From contig OY756969.1 in NCBI GenBank assembly GCA_963580455.1, positions 20,184,760 through 20,248,759 on the forward strand: a stretch of 64,000 nt of DNA, in the 5' to 3' direction. The stretch is from Euonymus europaeus. Taxonomy: Eukaryota; Streptophyta; Magnoliopsida; Celastrales; Celastraceae. The notes below the pieces were generated by a model. That model saw only the letters and a program-made list of their open reading frames with translations. It made no database searches and was not told the origin of the DNA. The stretch's first letter is position 1; each line of letters begins with the position of its first letter. Below, one piece after another: positions 51,551 to 61,927 of the stretch. The position numbers were made by a program, and so were the translations under genes.

Positions 51551-51793
51551 TAAAGACATGAGAGGAGATAATTTTCATATATCATCGAAGTGAAGAATAC
51601 AGAACTATTTATCCACCTTGTTACTACTGACATGAAAGTAATTTGCAGAGAAAGTACAACAGATCACGTAACAACTATCCGTTGTTCAACGGTAATAAAT
51701 CCTACAAGATTGGGCCTTCACAAATATTGAATGACCTTTACTGGGCTGAACTATCGAGGAGACGTAGTGAGCTAACAAGAGTTTTACTCATTA
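51551..51793 (-). repeat. 3' LTR of the copia element
   Basis: Direct repeat of 61680-61922. On the minus strand it is preceded by a purine-rich GCAGGAGGGTAA tract. Confidence 0.88.
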
Positions 51794-52060
51794 CCCTCCT
51801 GCAAGATCGGTAGAGCTTCAGCGAGACCCATCTTGAGACAGAGATCATTAAAATGACATTGAGGAAGGCTCTTGGTAAGGAGATCAGCAAGTTGATCCTC
51901 AGTAGCAATTTTGTGAACAGTGAGAATGCCTTTATTGACCATAACTCGTACGAAGTGAAGATCGAGGGCAATATGTTTCATTTGAGAATGAAGAACGGGA
52001 TTCAAACTTAGATTGGTAGCAACCTGATTGTCACAATGAATTTTGGGAGGAGATAAGCAC
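51794..52060 (-). pseudogene. Copia RNase H, C-terminal part
   Basis: The minus-strand frame has NPVLHSQMKHIALDLHFVRV and TEDQLADLLTKSLP, the standard end of copia RNase H. The N-terminal part lies beyond the CACTA element at 56020-56200. Confidence 0.88.
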
Positions 52061-52063
52061 GAC

Positions 52064-55000
52064 CACTACACCAAAAAGGGTCATAGATGATAGATAAAAA
52101 CTGTCATGAAGGGGGGTGCATGACAGTTTTCAATTCTATCATCTATGTCACAATCATCTTTTTATGACAGAAAAAACCTCTGTCATGAATTCATGATAGA
52201 TATTAATAATCATAAATCTGTCACAACAAAATTCAAAAATTTTGTATTTTTGTGACAATTTTTGTCTATCAAGATATTTTTGTTGGGTATCAAATTTTTG
52301 GCGCCAAAATTCAGTAGTTTTGTGACAGAATTTTGTGTAGGTATTTTTTGTCACGAGTTTTCAATTCAGTAGTTTGGTGACAGAATTTTGTGATGATGAA
52401 ATCCAAAACATCGCGGAGGACGTATAAAAACATTTGAGATTAGCCATATTGAACTACCAATCCAATCAACATAAACCAATGGAATTCCATGTCCAAATCA
52501 TACAATACAAAAAAATGAAACCAATTACATAATCAAACAAAGAATTCAATGAAATTTGAGTCATACATGTATAGCGACTCAAATTATTGCAGCAGTGGTG
52601 GTAGAAACTTCTAATTATTGAGGACGTGAGCCAAATTTCTGTAATATCAAAAATGAAATCAATCACATAACCAAACAATGAATATAATCAAATTTGACTA
52701 ATGCCTATGCGAGAACGAACACAGTTGTCGTTGTGGGAACTTCTAAAACCAAGAAACAATCAAGAACCAACATTAAAAAAACTCTGACATGGACAAATAT
52801 AAATCTAACATGAGAAACAAATCTCAAATACAACATGATGAGCATAACCATATGAATAAAAAGTGCAGTAAAAAGAAAGAAGTTCAATCACTGTTTCTAC
52901 TTTGTTAACAAAGCCATCAAACAAACATGTTTTTTGCACCACAAAAGATTCACTTGAATCTTCTCATTGTTTATTGCTGTACAAAAAAGTCATAAATGTT
53001 AGAACTCATAAGACAGATGAAAACAGAGGGGACCTACCAATACATCCAAGTTAATAAAACTGGTAAGGTGGTAATAACACAAAAGGAAAAGCAAAAAAAA
53101 GAAAAAGAGAGAGAGTACTACCATCAAAGTCAACCAACAAAATATGATGCTTAGAAAGACACCCAAAGTTGAAAAAGTCCACAACAGAACATCAAAAAGA
53201 GATAGAATAAATGATTTAGGGTTGTTTCTATTAGTTTTACTGGTCTATCTCCTCTCTATCTAAAAAGTATCATTGTGTCAAATACACAGTGTAAAAGAGT
53301 TACATCCTTGCATTTCTTATTTGTCACCATGAATACAAATTATAGATAAAATGGCTTAAATACAACCCAGATATATTTTCTATTCACCGGAATAAATGAA
53401 ATCTTAATTTCGATGAAAATGGGAATATTTTTTTCTTAAAGAAGCTACTAATTTATTATCTTAGATGCTATATTTTCATGGGCACTTAACTTATAATTTG
53501 CATAAAGTGAGTACAAACGTGACTTATTTATTAACAGCTGTAGTTTTTGCTTTAGAGTACACTACTAAAATACCACCCAGGCTTTAGAATACCACCTAGG
53601 CTTAGACGATGAACTGATATTGATTATGGAAGGAAGTCATAATTATTTATTCTGTTCCAGTTGTCTCCCAAATTCTGTTTGATCTCAAATAGGAAATAAA
53701 TTCAACTTTCAGCATCTAAAACCGAAAACCATCCCTCTTTAATCATATACCATACGTATAAAAATACATTTTAACATGAAAATTGTTTATTCCAGCGCAA
53801 GAAATCCAATCTTAAACTGCAAATAAAATAAATTTAGTTGAACAAATGAAAGGAAAGAGGAAACTTCCGTCCCCAAACAATACAATTGAGCAATTAAGAC
53901 CTGAAAAAAAAAGCTATTTTTGATGAAGGCAAACCTCTTGGTTGGTTCATTCTAACAGTAGTGGCAGGGTTCTTGCCGTCTTCCAAAGCCACCACTCTTG
54001 TTTGCATCTTAACCTCAATTCTGCAACAATTATAGTTTTAGGTCGCCACAATTTTTCAATAATTGAATCTGCAAGTAGCCTTTCCTAATAAGAAGCTCCT
54101 TAAATGGAAAAAAAGGTCAGTCATATAGAGCATTATATAGGCAATATAATGAACTAATTTGGTCTCTTAACAAAAGGAAATTAATTATTCACCAGCAAAT
54201 ACATAAGTTATACATATAAATTAATAAATTGAGCACTCACCTTTTGGATTAGATGATGAACTTCTGCAAGAGATTACAGTGATTTTGGGGCTGTGTAAAG
54301 AAAGAGTCATAAAGAGTTAATGGCACTTTTCCTATCTCTGCGTGCAAGCATTACAAAGCCCATAATTGTAATTCAGCTTTCTTTGTATTGCAGTTGAAGA
54401 AAAGAGAAATTAGATTGCTGAAATAGGTATGATTTGATTGAAATCAAAAGTGAATTATATTCCAAAACGACGATGATATACACGAAAAAGTATCCAAATT
54501 TCAACATATAAGTGATAAACACAAATTGGGCAAGTAACATTGATTTCCCTCTCATCTATGAATTCCTCCAGAATTTCCAAAGCCCAATCAAACAATATAT
54601 ATAACATTCAACTTAAAGAACTTGAGTTATAGATCGAAGAAACATAAGCAAAAAAGAAGCATTGCTCTTGAAATCTAATAATACCCGAAGCAAATTTTAG
54701 GTGAAGCCGAAGTCTTCGGAAGAGACCAAAAAGCCAGCAAACACCTGCAAGGACCAAATCAATGAACAAAAGTCATAATCTGAATAAAATTAATTTCAGA
54801 AAATTTGATAAATGCAATAAATTTAGCACTTTGAATTCACATGAACAACAATACATGTTTTCAATTGGTGCGCATCAAATCAGTCAGCACTCCAAGCCGT
54901 GCTGACTGAAATGAGAAGTGAGTAGGTGAAGTACAGAGCGAAAAAGGTTGACGAAGAAGTTTCATTTTATTTTATTCTTCAAAAAAGAGGGTATTTTGGT

Positions 55001-56016
55001 CTCAAAAAATTGAAATGATGTCATTTCACCGATTATTTTAGGGACAAGGTTATTTTGCAAGTTTGACTTTTCAACTGGGTCATTTTTACAAATTTCCCTT
55101 TTGTAGACAATGGGTTTGGTTAAAATCGGCATAGACTGAGAGTGACCCAGAAGAGGAATTAATATTGATTGAAAGAACCATCAAACACAGAGATATGGGG
55201 TCATTGTACTAAACTAAAATCAGAGTTAGAAGAGACTCACAAATAGAGAGCCAAGTCCGTCGATCCCCACGAGAAAGACACGAAATCGAGCGAGGTAGGT
55301 TAATGGAAATTGCCTAACTCAGCAGAAATTAACAAACAAAATGACAAATTGAAATCGAGAATGATAAATACACTAACAAATACCCTAAATCAGCAAAACC
55401 AATCCCTAGAACTTGTGACCAGAAGGTAACATACTTGTTGTGGCAATGACCATGAAGCAGGTAAGTTCCACATGAATAATCTGCAAAAACACCACAAATT
55501 GGGAGTTAAATTCCTTGATCCCCCATGACAAAGAGATCGATTCGAAAAGAGGACGACTAAGAAGAGTGAGGGATGATGAGAAACTAGAGACTGAAGGAAA
55601 AATCAAAGGGCTAGAGAGAATACCCAATCACCCGAAGCAAATTTTAGGTAAAACGCACCGTTTTTGTTAATTTTATTTCATAATTTATTAATTAAAATTT
55701 GGATATTAATAATAAAATTATATCAGAAAATATGTGATAGATATCATTTCTATCACAATTATATCATGTTTTGTTGATAGACAAACGTTTTATCGCAAAT
55801 ATATCACAAGACTATCAACTATTTATGATAGACAAAAATTCTATCACAAATCTATCATAACACTGTCATTTATTCATGATAGATAAAAATTCTATCACAA
55901 ATCTATCATTAATTCTCTGACAGATCATTTTTCTATCACAAATCTATCATTGTTTTATGATACAATTGATTTCTATCATAAATGCTCTATCATCTATTCC
56001 TATTTTTCTTGTAGTG
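52064..56016. mobile_element. Non-autonomous CACTA element (3953 bp)
   Basis: TSD GAC at 52061-52063 and 56017-56019. Inverted termini CACTACACCAAAAA and CACTACAAGAAAAA. The outer 250-350 bp at both ends are packed with TGATAGA / TCTATCA and TGTCACAA-like motifs in both orientations, the subterminal repeats of the superfamily. The 3.3 kb core is AT-rich and contains no recognised TNP2/TNPA coding sequence. Confidence 0.9.
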
Positions 56017-56019
56017 GAC

Positions 56020-57250
56020 CATCGTAACTCATGAAGGAGATGTTGAAGCCACACAATTTTTGATGCAGTAGTAGCTAAGGATTGATATTCAGCCTCAGTA
56101 GATGATCGGGCTATAGCCCGTTGTTTTTGTGATTTCTAGGAAATTGGGGTAGCACCGAGGAAGATAATGTAGGCTGACGTTGAAGATCGATCATTCAAAT
56201 TTTTGGCCCAATCTGAGTTCTGTAACCACAATGGAGGAGACGGCTGGATTTTCGGACCATGATGCCATTAGTGTGAGTGCTTTTAAGATAGCATAAGACA
56301 CGTTTAAGAAGAGTCCAATGAGCATTAGTAGGTTTATTCATAAATTGAGCCAAATGGTTTATAGTGAAGTTGATCTGAGGTCGAGTGATGTTCAAGTATT
56401 GCAAGCTACCCACCACATGCCGATATTGTTTGGGGTCAGGCATTGGCTGGTCGTCATCAAACTTGGTGGATAAATGAGCAAGTAAGGGAGTGTTGACTAG
56501 TTTAGCACCATCCATCTGAGTGTGTTCCAGAAGATCCCTGATATATTTTTGCTGAGAGAGAAACAAACCTAAGGCAGTGGGAGTGACTTCCACACCTAAG
56601 AAGTATGAAAGGTCACCACGATCCTTCAAATAGAATGTATCAGAGAGAGCTTTAGTGACTCTGTGAAGAAGATATGTGTTAGAATTGGTAAGTAAATCAT
56701 CTACGTAAACTAAGATATACATTAAAGCAGAATATGTGGGCAGAGATGAGACAATAGGCGCAGAATCTAGTGAGGTAGTAGGATTAAGAACAATCAGTTG
56801 TTCTGGTTTAGAAGAAATTGAAGAAGAGGATGGGGACAAGGGACTATAAGGTTCTGTGTAAGAAGGGAAGGTATCCTCATGAAACACGACATGGTGAGAG
56901 AGATAGAGGCGATGAATCATAGGATCAAAGCATTTATATGCACTTTGATTACTAGAGTATCCAAGAAAAATGAATAAGGTGGATCGTGGTTGTAACTTAT
57001 TGGTGGTGTATGGGCGGAGCCATCGAAAACAAGCACACCCAAACACTTTAAGTTTGGAGTAATTTGGAGATTGGTTAATGAGAAGGTAAAAAGGAGTGTC
57101 AGGTGTAGTGGTAGAAAGAGGTTGACGATTATCAAGGTAGCATGTTGTTTGAAAAGCATAAGACCAAAACAGAAGTGGAAGTTTAGATGAGTGAAGGAGG
57201 GTCTGAGTAACCTCAGATAGGTGCCTATGTTTTCTTTCTGCGAGAGCCAC
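56020..57250 (-). pseudogene. Copia integrase end, truncated RT and RNase H start
   Basis: The frame at 56195-57250 begins in the integrase core (MALAERKHRHLSEVTQTLL, KVFGCACFRWLRPY). It then jumps directly to YILVYVDDLL, the RT catalytic box, without the RT N-terminal half, and ends in GDLSYFLGVEV, then HVVGSLQYLNITRPQINFTI. After a shift it reaches the RNase H start (an STEAEY-like piece) before the CACTA insertion. The missing RT portion is an internal deletion. Confidence 0.88.
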
Positions 57251-57285
57251 ATGTTGGGGAGTATGAGGAGGGGATGTTTGCTAAC

Positions 57286-58473
57286 TTATGCCTTGTTCCA
57301 GAAGGTAGGATTTAAGTTTAAGAAATTCACCATTGTTATCAATGCATAAGGTGTGAATAGGATGATTAAATTGCTTCTCAACCAGTGTTTTAAAATGAAT
57401 AAAGGTGGTGTAAACATCAGATTTTCATTGAAGGGGATATAACCAAGTGTAAAATGTATAATGATCCACAAAAATAAAGTAGTAAGAAAATCTATCAATG
57501 GATTTGGTAGGTGAAGGACCCCATACATCAATATATATTAATTAAAGAGAATGAGAACTAGACATGGACGATTTCCCAAAAGAAAGTTGATGATTTTTAT
57601 TAACAGCACATGAAGTACAAGGAGTTAAGGATTTTGTAATGCATGGTAGCTAAACATATTTAACTAGGCTAACAAGAGTTGAAGCAAAAGGGTGTCCAAG
57701 GCGTCGATGCCAAGAATCCAAAGTACCAAGTGAGCAAGTAGGGGTAGTAGTTGTAGCAAAACATTTAGCAGGAGTGGAGTCAAGGCAGTAGATTCCTTCA
57801 CGGCAGCGACCTAGTGCTATTGTGTGGCCTGAAACTTGATCCTTAACAACATAATGAAAAGGGTAGAATTCAACATAAACACGATTTTGTTTAGTAAGTT
57901 AATGTATAGACAATAAATTTTTATGAATAAGAGGGACACATACACATTATTTAGTGTAAGTGAGTGTGTGGCAGTGGGTATTGAAACTGTTCCAGTGTGG
58001 GTGATTGGCAAACATGTGCCATCACTAAGAACCTCATATGTGCCATCATATTCAGAGTGTAAAGAGAGATATGCAAGATCTAAGGTCAGTGTGTGACTAG
58101 CTCCTGAGTCAAGAGCAACTGTTGAGTAGTGGAATTGTTGTTAGTGCCATGACTAGTATTAGACTGAGCGTAGTTTACTGAAGGATCAGAATGATTAGCA
58201 AAATATTTAAATTTGCGTCACGGCTGGGTGATCAGGTTTTTCACAAAGCTAACACACAACATGCCGTTGACCACGCCCCTTTCTAGCATTACCAGTCCAA
58301 GGACACTAATTTTGCCAAGATTGTCGATTACCTCGACCAGAGAACTTATTAGGGTTGGATTGTCGCTGCTAAAAATTTGCAGTAGCAAGGTCAGTGTTAG
58401 TGGCTGATTGGGATCGTTGAATAAAACCTTATTGAGGGATAAGAACATCTTTGAGCTCTTTATAGGTGAAAGG
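57286..58473 (-). pseudogene. Copia integrase, protease and gag end
   Basis: Minus-strand pieces: a zinc-knuckle-like CEKPDH region (about 58225-58260) with altered ligands, a protease site ALDSGASHTLT (about 58090-58120), the GAG-pre-integrase Cys motif CTSCAVNKNHQLSFGKS (about 57565-57620) and integrase core fragments (57286-57531). Several stops and shifts separate them. Confidence 0.8.
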
Positions 58474-60587
58474 TGTAACGCCCTGTCCCACGAAACCCTA
58501 ATTCTTGGGCTCGTAGTCCAAGAACGCTACCTACATTACAATATAAACTCACCCTATATTTAATATAAGTCAACTCCAATAAACAATTTCACATAATTTA
58601 AATAAAGTAGCATAATCTGAAATAATAACGCAATCTCATATATTTTAGATAACAGTAACACCCAATTAATATCCTTTAAGTAAATTACTGTGAATCCTAT
58701 ACTTTCAATCCTCGCTCCCGAATCTACACTTATTGCCATACTACAAGCTATTAACAGTAAGTGCATAAATAAATTTATTACTTAATTCATCAATCTTCCA
58801 TGAAACTAGCTTTCGTCACATGAGCATCTTCTTCATGGATCTACGGCGACACCATCAACTCCTAGGTCAACATAATCATCTGAGAGACCATAACCTGCAT
58901 TACGGAACATAGTGAGCCAAGGCCCAGCAAGTAATACTTATGCATGAATGCACATGAACATCATCTTTAGAAAACCAACCGTCAGCCATTTAAATCGTTT
59001 TTCCAGTACTCGGGCCCTTAACCTAGGTAAACTGCTACAGAGCAACCGGTCGGGATTTTCATATACTGCCCTACCATAGAGCACCTCCAGTTAAGATCCA
59101 AATCCTTTATTCATTTTCCTTTTTCCTTTTCTTTTGTTTAACAGTCTCATAAACATTCCTCTTTTCAGTACACCCTCCCTGTAGCAGTAATACCTGGTTC
59201 GTAAAACATTTTTTTTCCTTAACTAAACCTTTCCGTTTCATGTAATGCAATGCATCGTGCTTATGGACAATATTTAATGCATCAGTAAATCATACGTAAC
59301 ACCTCACTCTCAAGAACATCAAACAGTCGTCATATCAGTTTCATCACCATGTTCAGTCCAAACATATAACAGTACACATTGCACACTATAGAGCAATACA
59401 ATAACAGTTAGGTCGTTCAATCACGGTAACCAAACATCACATTCAATACAATTATAATATAACTCATCATTCATATCACAATTCTCATATAACTCGTCAT
59501 AGAATTCCGATCAAATACATATCAATAATCAAGACAATTATACATACAATAACACATGTAATTCACAGATCACATAGTTCCATAATACAGTTGAGTATTA
59601 CTTACCGTAGTATGCTCCCGTAGATCCCGATAATTTCAATAATAAAGATTGGTTCCTGAAACCCATACAATATCCACCTTATTATTTATACTATTATCTT
59701 TAATTTATTTCATTTATTAATATATTTAAAATTACTTAGTATATTATTGAACCGGGCCAATCAATTCATTGTCTATCTATATTAATACATTCACCCTAAA
59801 TTAGTATAATTTAACATTAATTGTAGTGATTTAACATTAACTAATACAATTAACCTTAATTAATTAAGATAATATTCAACCGGGTCAGCCTGACCCGGTC
59901 ATCACCACTTCCTCACACACGCGGGTCAAACAGACCCGATCGGTACAAAAAGGCGGGTCACCGCCGGTATGGGTGCGGTGACGGCCACGAACGGCATCAG
60001 CAGGTAGAGGACGGTCCGACAAGTCTAACCGTAAGAATGGCTACCTATATGGTGACAGAAATGATGCAGATCGACGTCCTCAAAGTCGCGGCACCGCGAC
60101 CTCTTCTCCTCCATTGACGGTTCATTCCGTCGTTATTCCGTCCGAAACTGGTGTCATCGAACTCCCCTCGCCGAGACGATCCTTCCGACACCGATATTGC
60201 GACATTTCATCGCCGGCATTCAAAAGTCGCCTTCCGCCTCCGTCGTCTTCGTCGAGAAGACCGGCTCTAGGGTTCCTCGAATACCGTGCCAGTATTTATA
60301 TATTAATTTATTTACTTTATTAACTGACCATTCCAACACTTTTGCTATTACCATCCTGCCCCTTAATTTATATACTAATTTCATACTTCCAACAATTTGT
60401 ATGAATTTCATTTTAAGCCTAATTCCAACAATTCTTGCACCCAATATTTTTAATTGTCACATTGAATTTCATAAAATATTTCAATATTATTTAACAATTA
60501 TTATTGGATACACTAAAAATCATATTAACTACTCCACACGTCACTTTGCCCTATCGCGTAAGGTATCCCACGACTCGGGATATTACA
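58474..60587 (+). mobile_element. Solo LTR in copia gag (2.1 kb)
   Basis: TSD AAAGG at 58469-58473 and 60588-60592. Ends TGTAACGCCCTGTCCC...GGGATATTACA, a pattern common in large gypsy LTRs of plants. No gag-pol inside. A CG-rich patch at about 59880-60290 contrasts with the AT-rich rest. Open frames there (for example 60114-60323) have no recognised motif. The orientation is assigned from the TGTAAC...TTACA ends only and is uncertain. Confidence 0.85.
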
Positions 60588-60592
60588 AAAGG

Positions 60593-61180
60593 TGTTTCAC
60601 GTGTCCGAACAGAGCCAACAATTCCAACATATTCTTCAGAGAGACCATCCAAGATATATATAGTGAAATCATCAGGTGCCACAGGTTGGGCAACGAGGGT
60701 TAGTTCATCAGCCAGGTCTTTAGCTTCCTGGAGGTAATCAGATATGGATTTTTGGCCCTTTTGGCACCGAGACAATTGAGATTTCAGCTAAATTACATGA
60801 TAGAGAGATTTATTAGCAAAGAGATTGTGCACTTTCTGCCAAGCAAGAAAGCTAGTATAAACATCACCTAGTAAAGGAAGAACACTACCATCAATAGAGG
60901 TAATAAGAGCATGCATAATGAATTGACCATGGTTGTGCCAGTGATTATAGAGTTTAAGAGCTTTGGCATCAATAGAGGTGCTCTTTGGTTTTTGGGGGCA
61001 GGGTGTTGTATCATCTACATAACCAACCAAAGCATATGCTCCGATGAGAGAGAGAAATTATAAGTGCTAGGAGGCAAAGTTAGTAGATACTAATTTGACT
61101 GGAATGGGAGCCACCGTATGAGCAGTAGAGGAAAAGGAGAGATTTGCGACTTGAATAATAGTGTTCACAAGATTAGACAT
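60593..61180 (-). pseudogene. Copia gag, N-terminal part
   Basis: The ATG at 61178-61180 opens MSNLVNTIIQVANLSF. Two in-frame stops follow near 61070, then the retrotransposon gag domain (ALKLYNHWHNHGQFIMHALI, WQKVHNLFANKS) and, after a shift, QKSISDYLQEAKDLADELTL, with DDFTIYILDGLSEEYVGIVG up to the solo LTR. Confidence 0.85.
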
Positions 61181-61199
61181 GGTGGAGAGGAAATTGAAT

Positions 61200-61667
61200 A
61201 TGTTATAAGTTTCACACCAACAATATTGTCCGCTTTAGGTTGTCTAGTTCACATGGATACAACGGGCCCGCACAGCTTTATTCCTCCTCAAGTGTAGCAA
61301 GTGGGCTAGACCCAACCTGGCTTCGATACCATGTTATAATTTCCACACTCCCACACACCAACAATATTATCCGATTCACTGGATACATCGGGCCCATATA
61401 TGGGTTTTTCGATACACATGGATACAACGGGCCCGCACGACTTTCGTCGTTCTCAAGTGTATCAAGTGGACTAGACCCAACTCACTACACAAGGGAAAAT
61501 GGTTTGTTAGTGGAGAGGTGGGATTTAGCCTTTATAAAGAGCATTTTTCATCCCACATCTTTCGAAGTGGGATTCTTTACACTTCTCCGCACTTGTGGGC
61601 TGAGTTATACTGCAGACCCAACAAATGGAGTGAAGGTCATACCCAAGTAACTGGACCGAACAACATA
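61200..61667 (-). repeat. Copia leader with duplicated LTR-like sequence
   Basis: Two related blocks (about 61205-61315 and 61338-61478) share ACCAACAATATT, CATGGATACAACGGGCCCGC and GGACTAGACCCAACT-like sequence. On the minus strand the block ends ATTATAACA and is followed directly by TGGTATCGAAGC, which resembles a second primer-binding site (complement at about 61322-61333). A TATA-like CTTTATAAAGG lies upstream (complement about 61530-61540). It looks like an LTR fragment of a different element within the leader. No clear TSD. Confidence 0.55.
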
Positions 61668-61679
61668 GCTCTGATACCA
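61668..61679 (-). other. Copia primer-binding site
   Basis: TGGTATCAGAGC on the minus strand, adjoining the 5' LTR; the standard initiator-Met tRNA site of plant copia elements. Confidence 0.92.
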
Positions 61680-61922
61680 TAAAGACATAACAGGAGATAA
61701 TTTTCATATATCATCAAAATGAAGAATATATAACTATTTAACTACCTTGAGACTACTGACATGAAAGTAATTTGCAGAGAAAGTACAATAGATCATATGA
61801 CAACTATCCATTGTTCAATGGTAATAAATCCTACAAGATTATGCCTTCCCAAAGATTGAATGACCCTTACTAGGCTGAACTTTCTAGGAGACGTAGTGGG
61901 CTAACAAGAGTTCTACTCATTA
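61680..61922 (-). repeat. 5' LTR of the copia element
   Basis: 243 bp direct repeat of 51551-51793, next to the primer-binding site. Confidence 0.88.
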
Positions 61923-61927
61923 AACTT

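Larger units (their letters stand above)
51551..61922 (-). mobile_element. Ty1/copia LTR retrotransposon with a CACTA and a solo-LTR insertion
   Basis: 243 bp LTRs at 51551-51793 and 61680-61922, a primer-binding site next to the right LTR, and gag, protease, integrase, RT and RNase H in copia order on the minus strand. Flanking pentamers AACAT and AACTT match at four of five bases, a possible decayed TSD. Without the CACTA element (52064-56016) and the solo LTR (58474-60587) about 4.3 kb remain. Reading resumes across both cut sites. The RT N-terminal half is deleted and gag has stop codons, so it is dead. Confidence 0.92.

Noticed and set aside
60114..60737. Open frames in the CG-rich part of the 2.1 kb solo LTR
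   Set aside because: They cross the LTR boundary or lack any motif. The region is explained by the TSD-flanked LTR.
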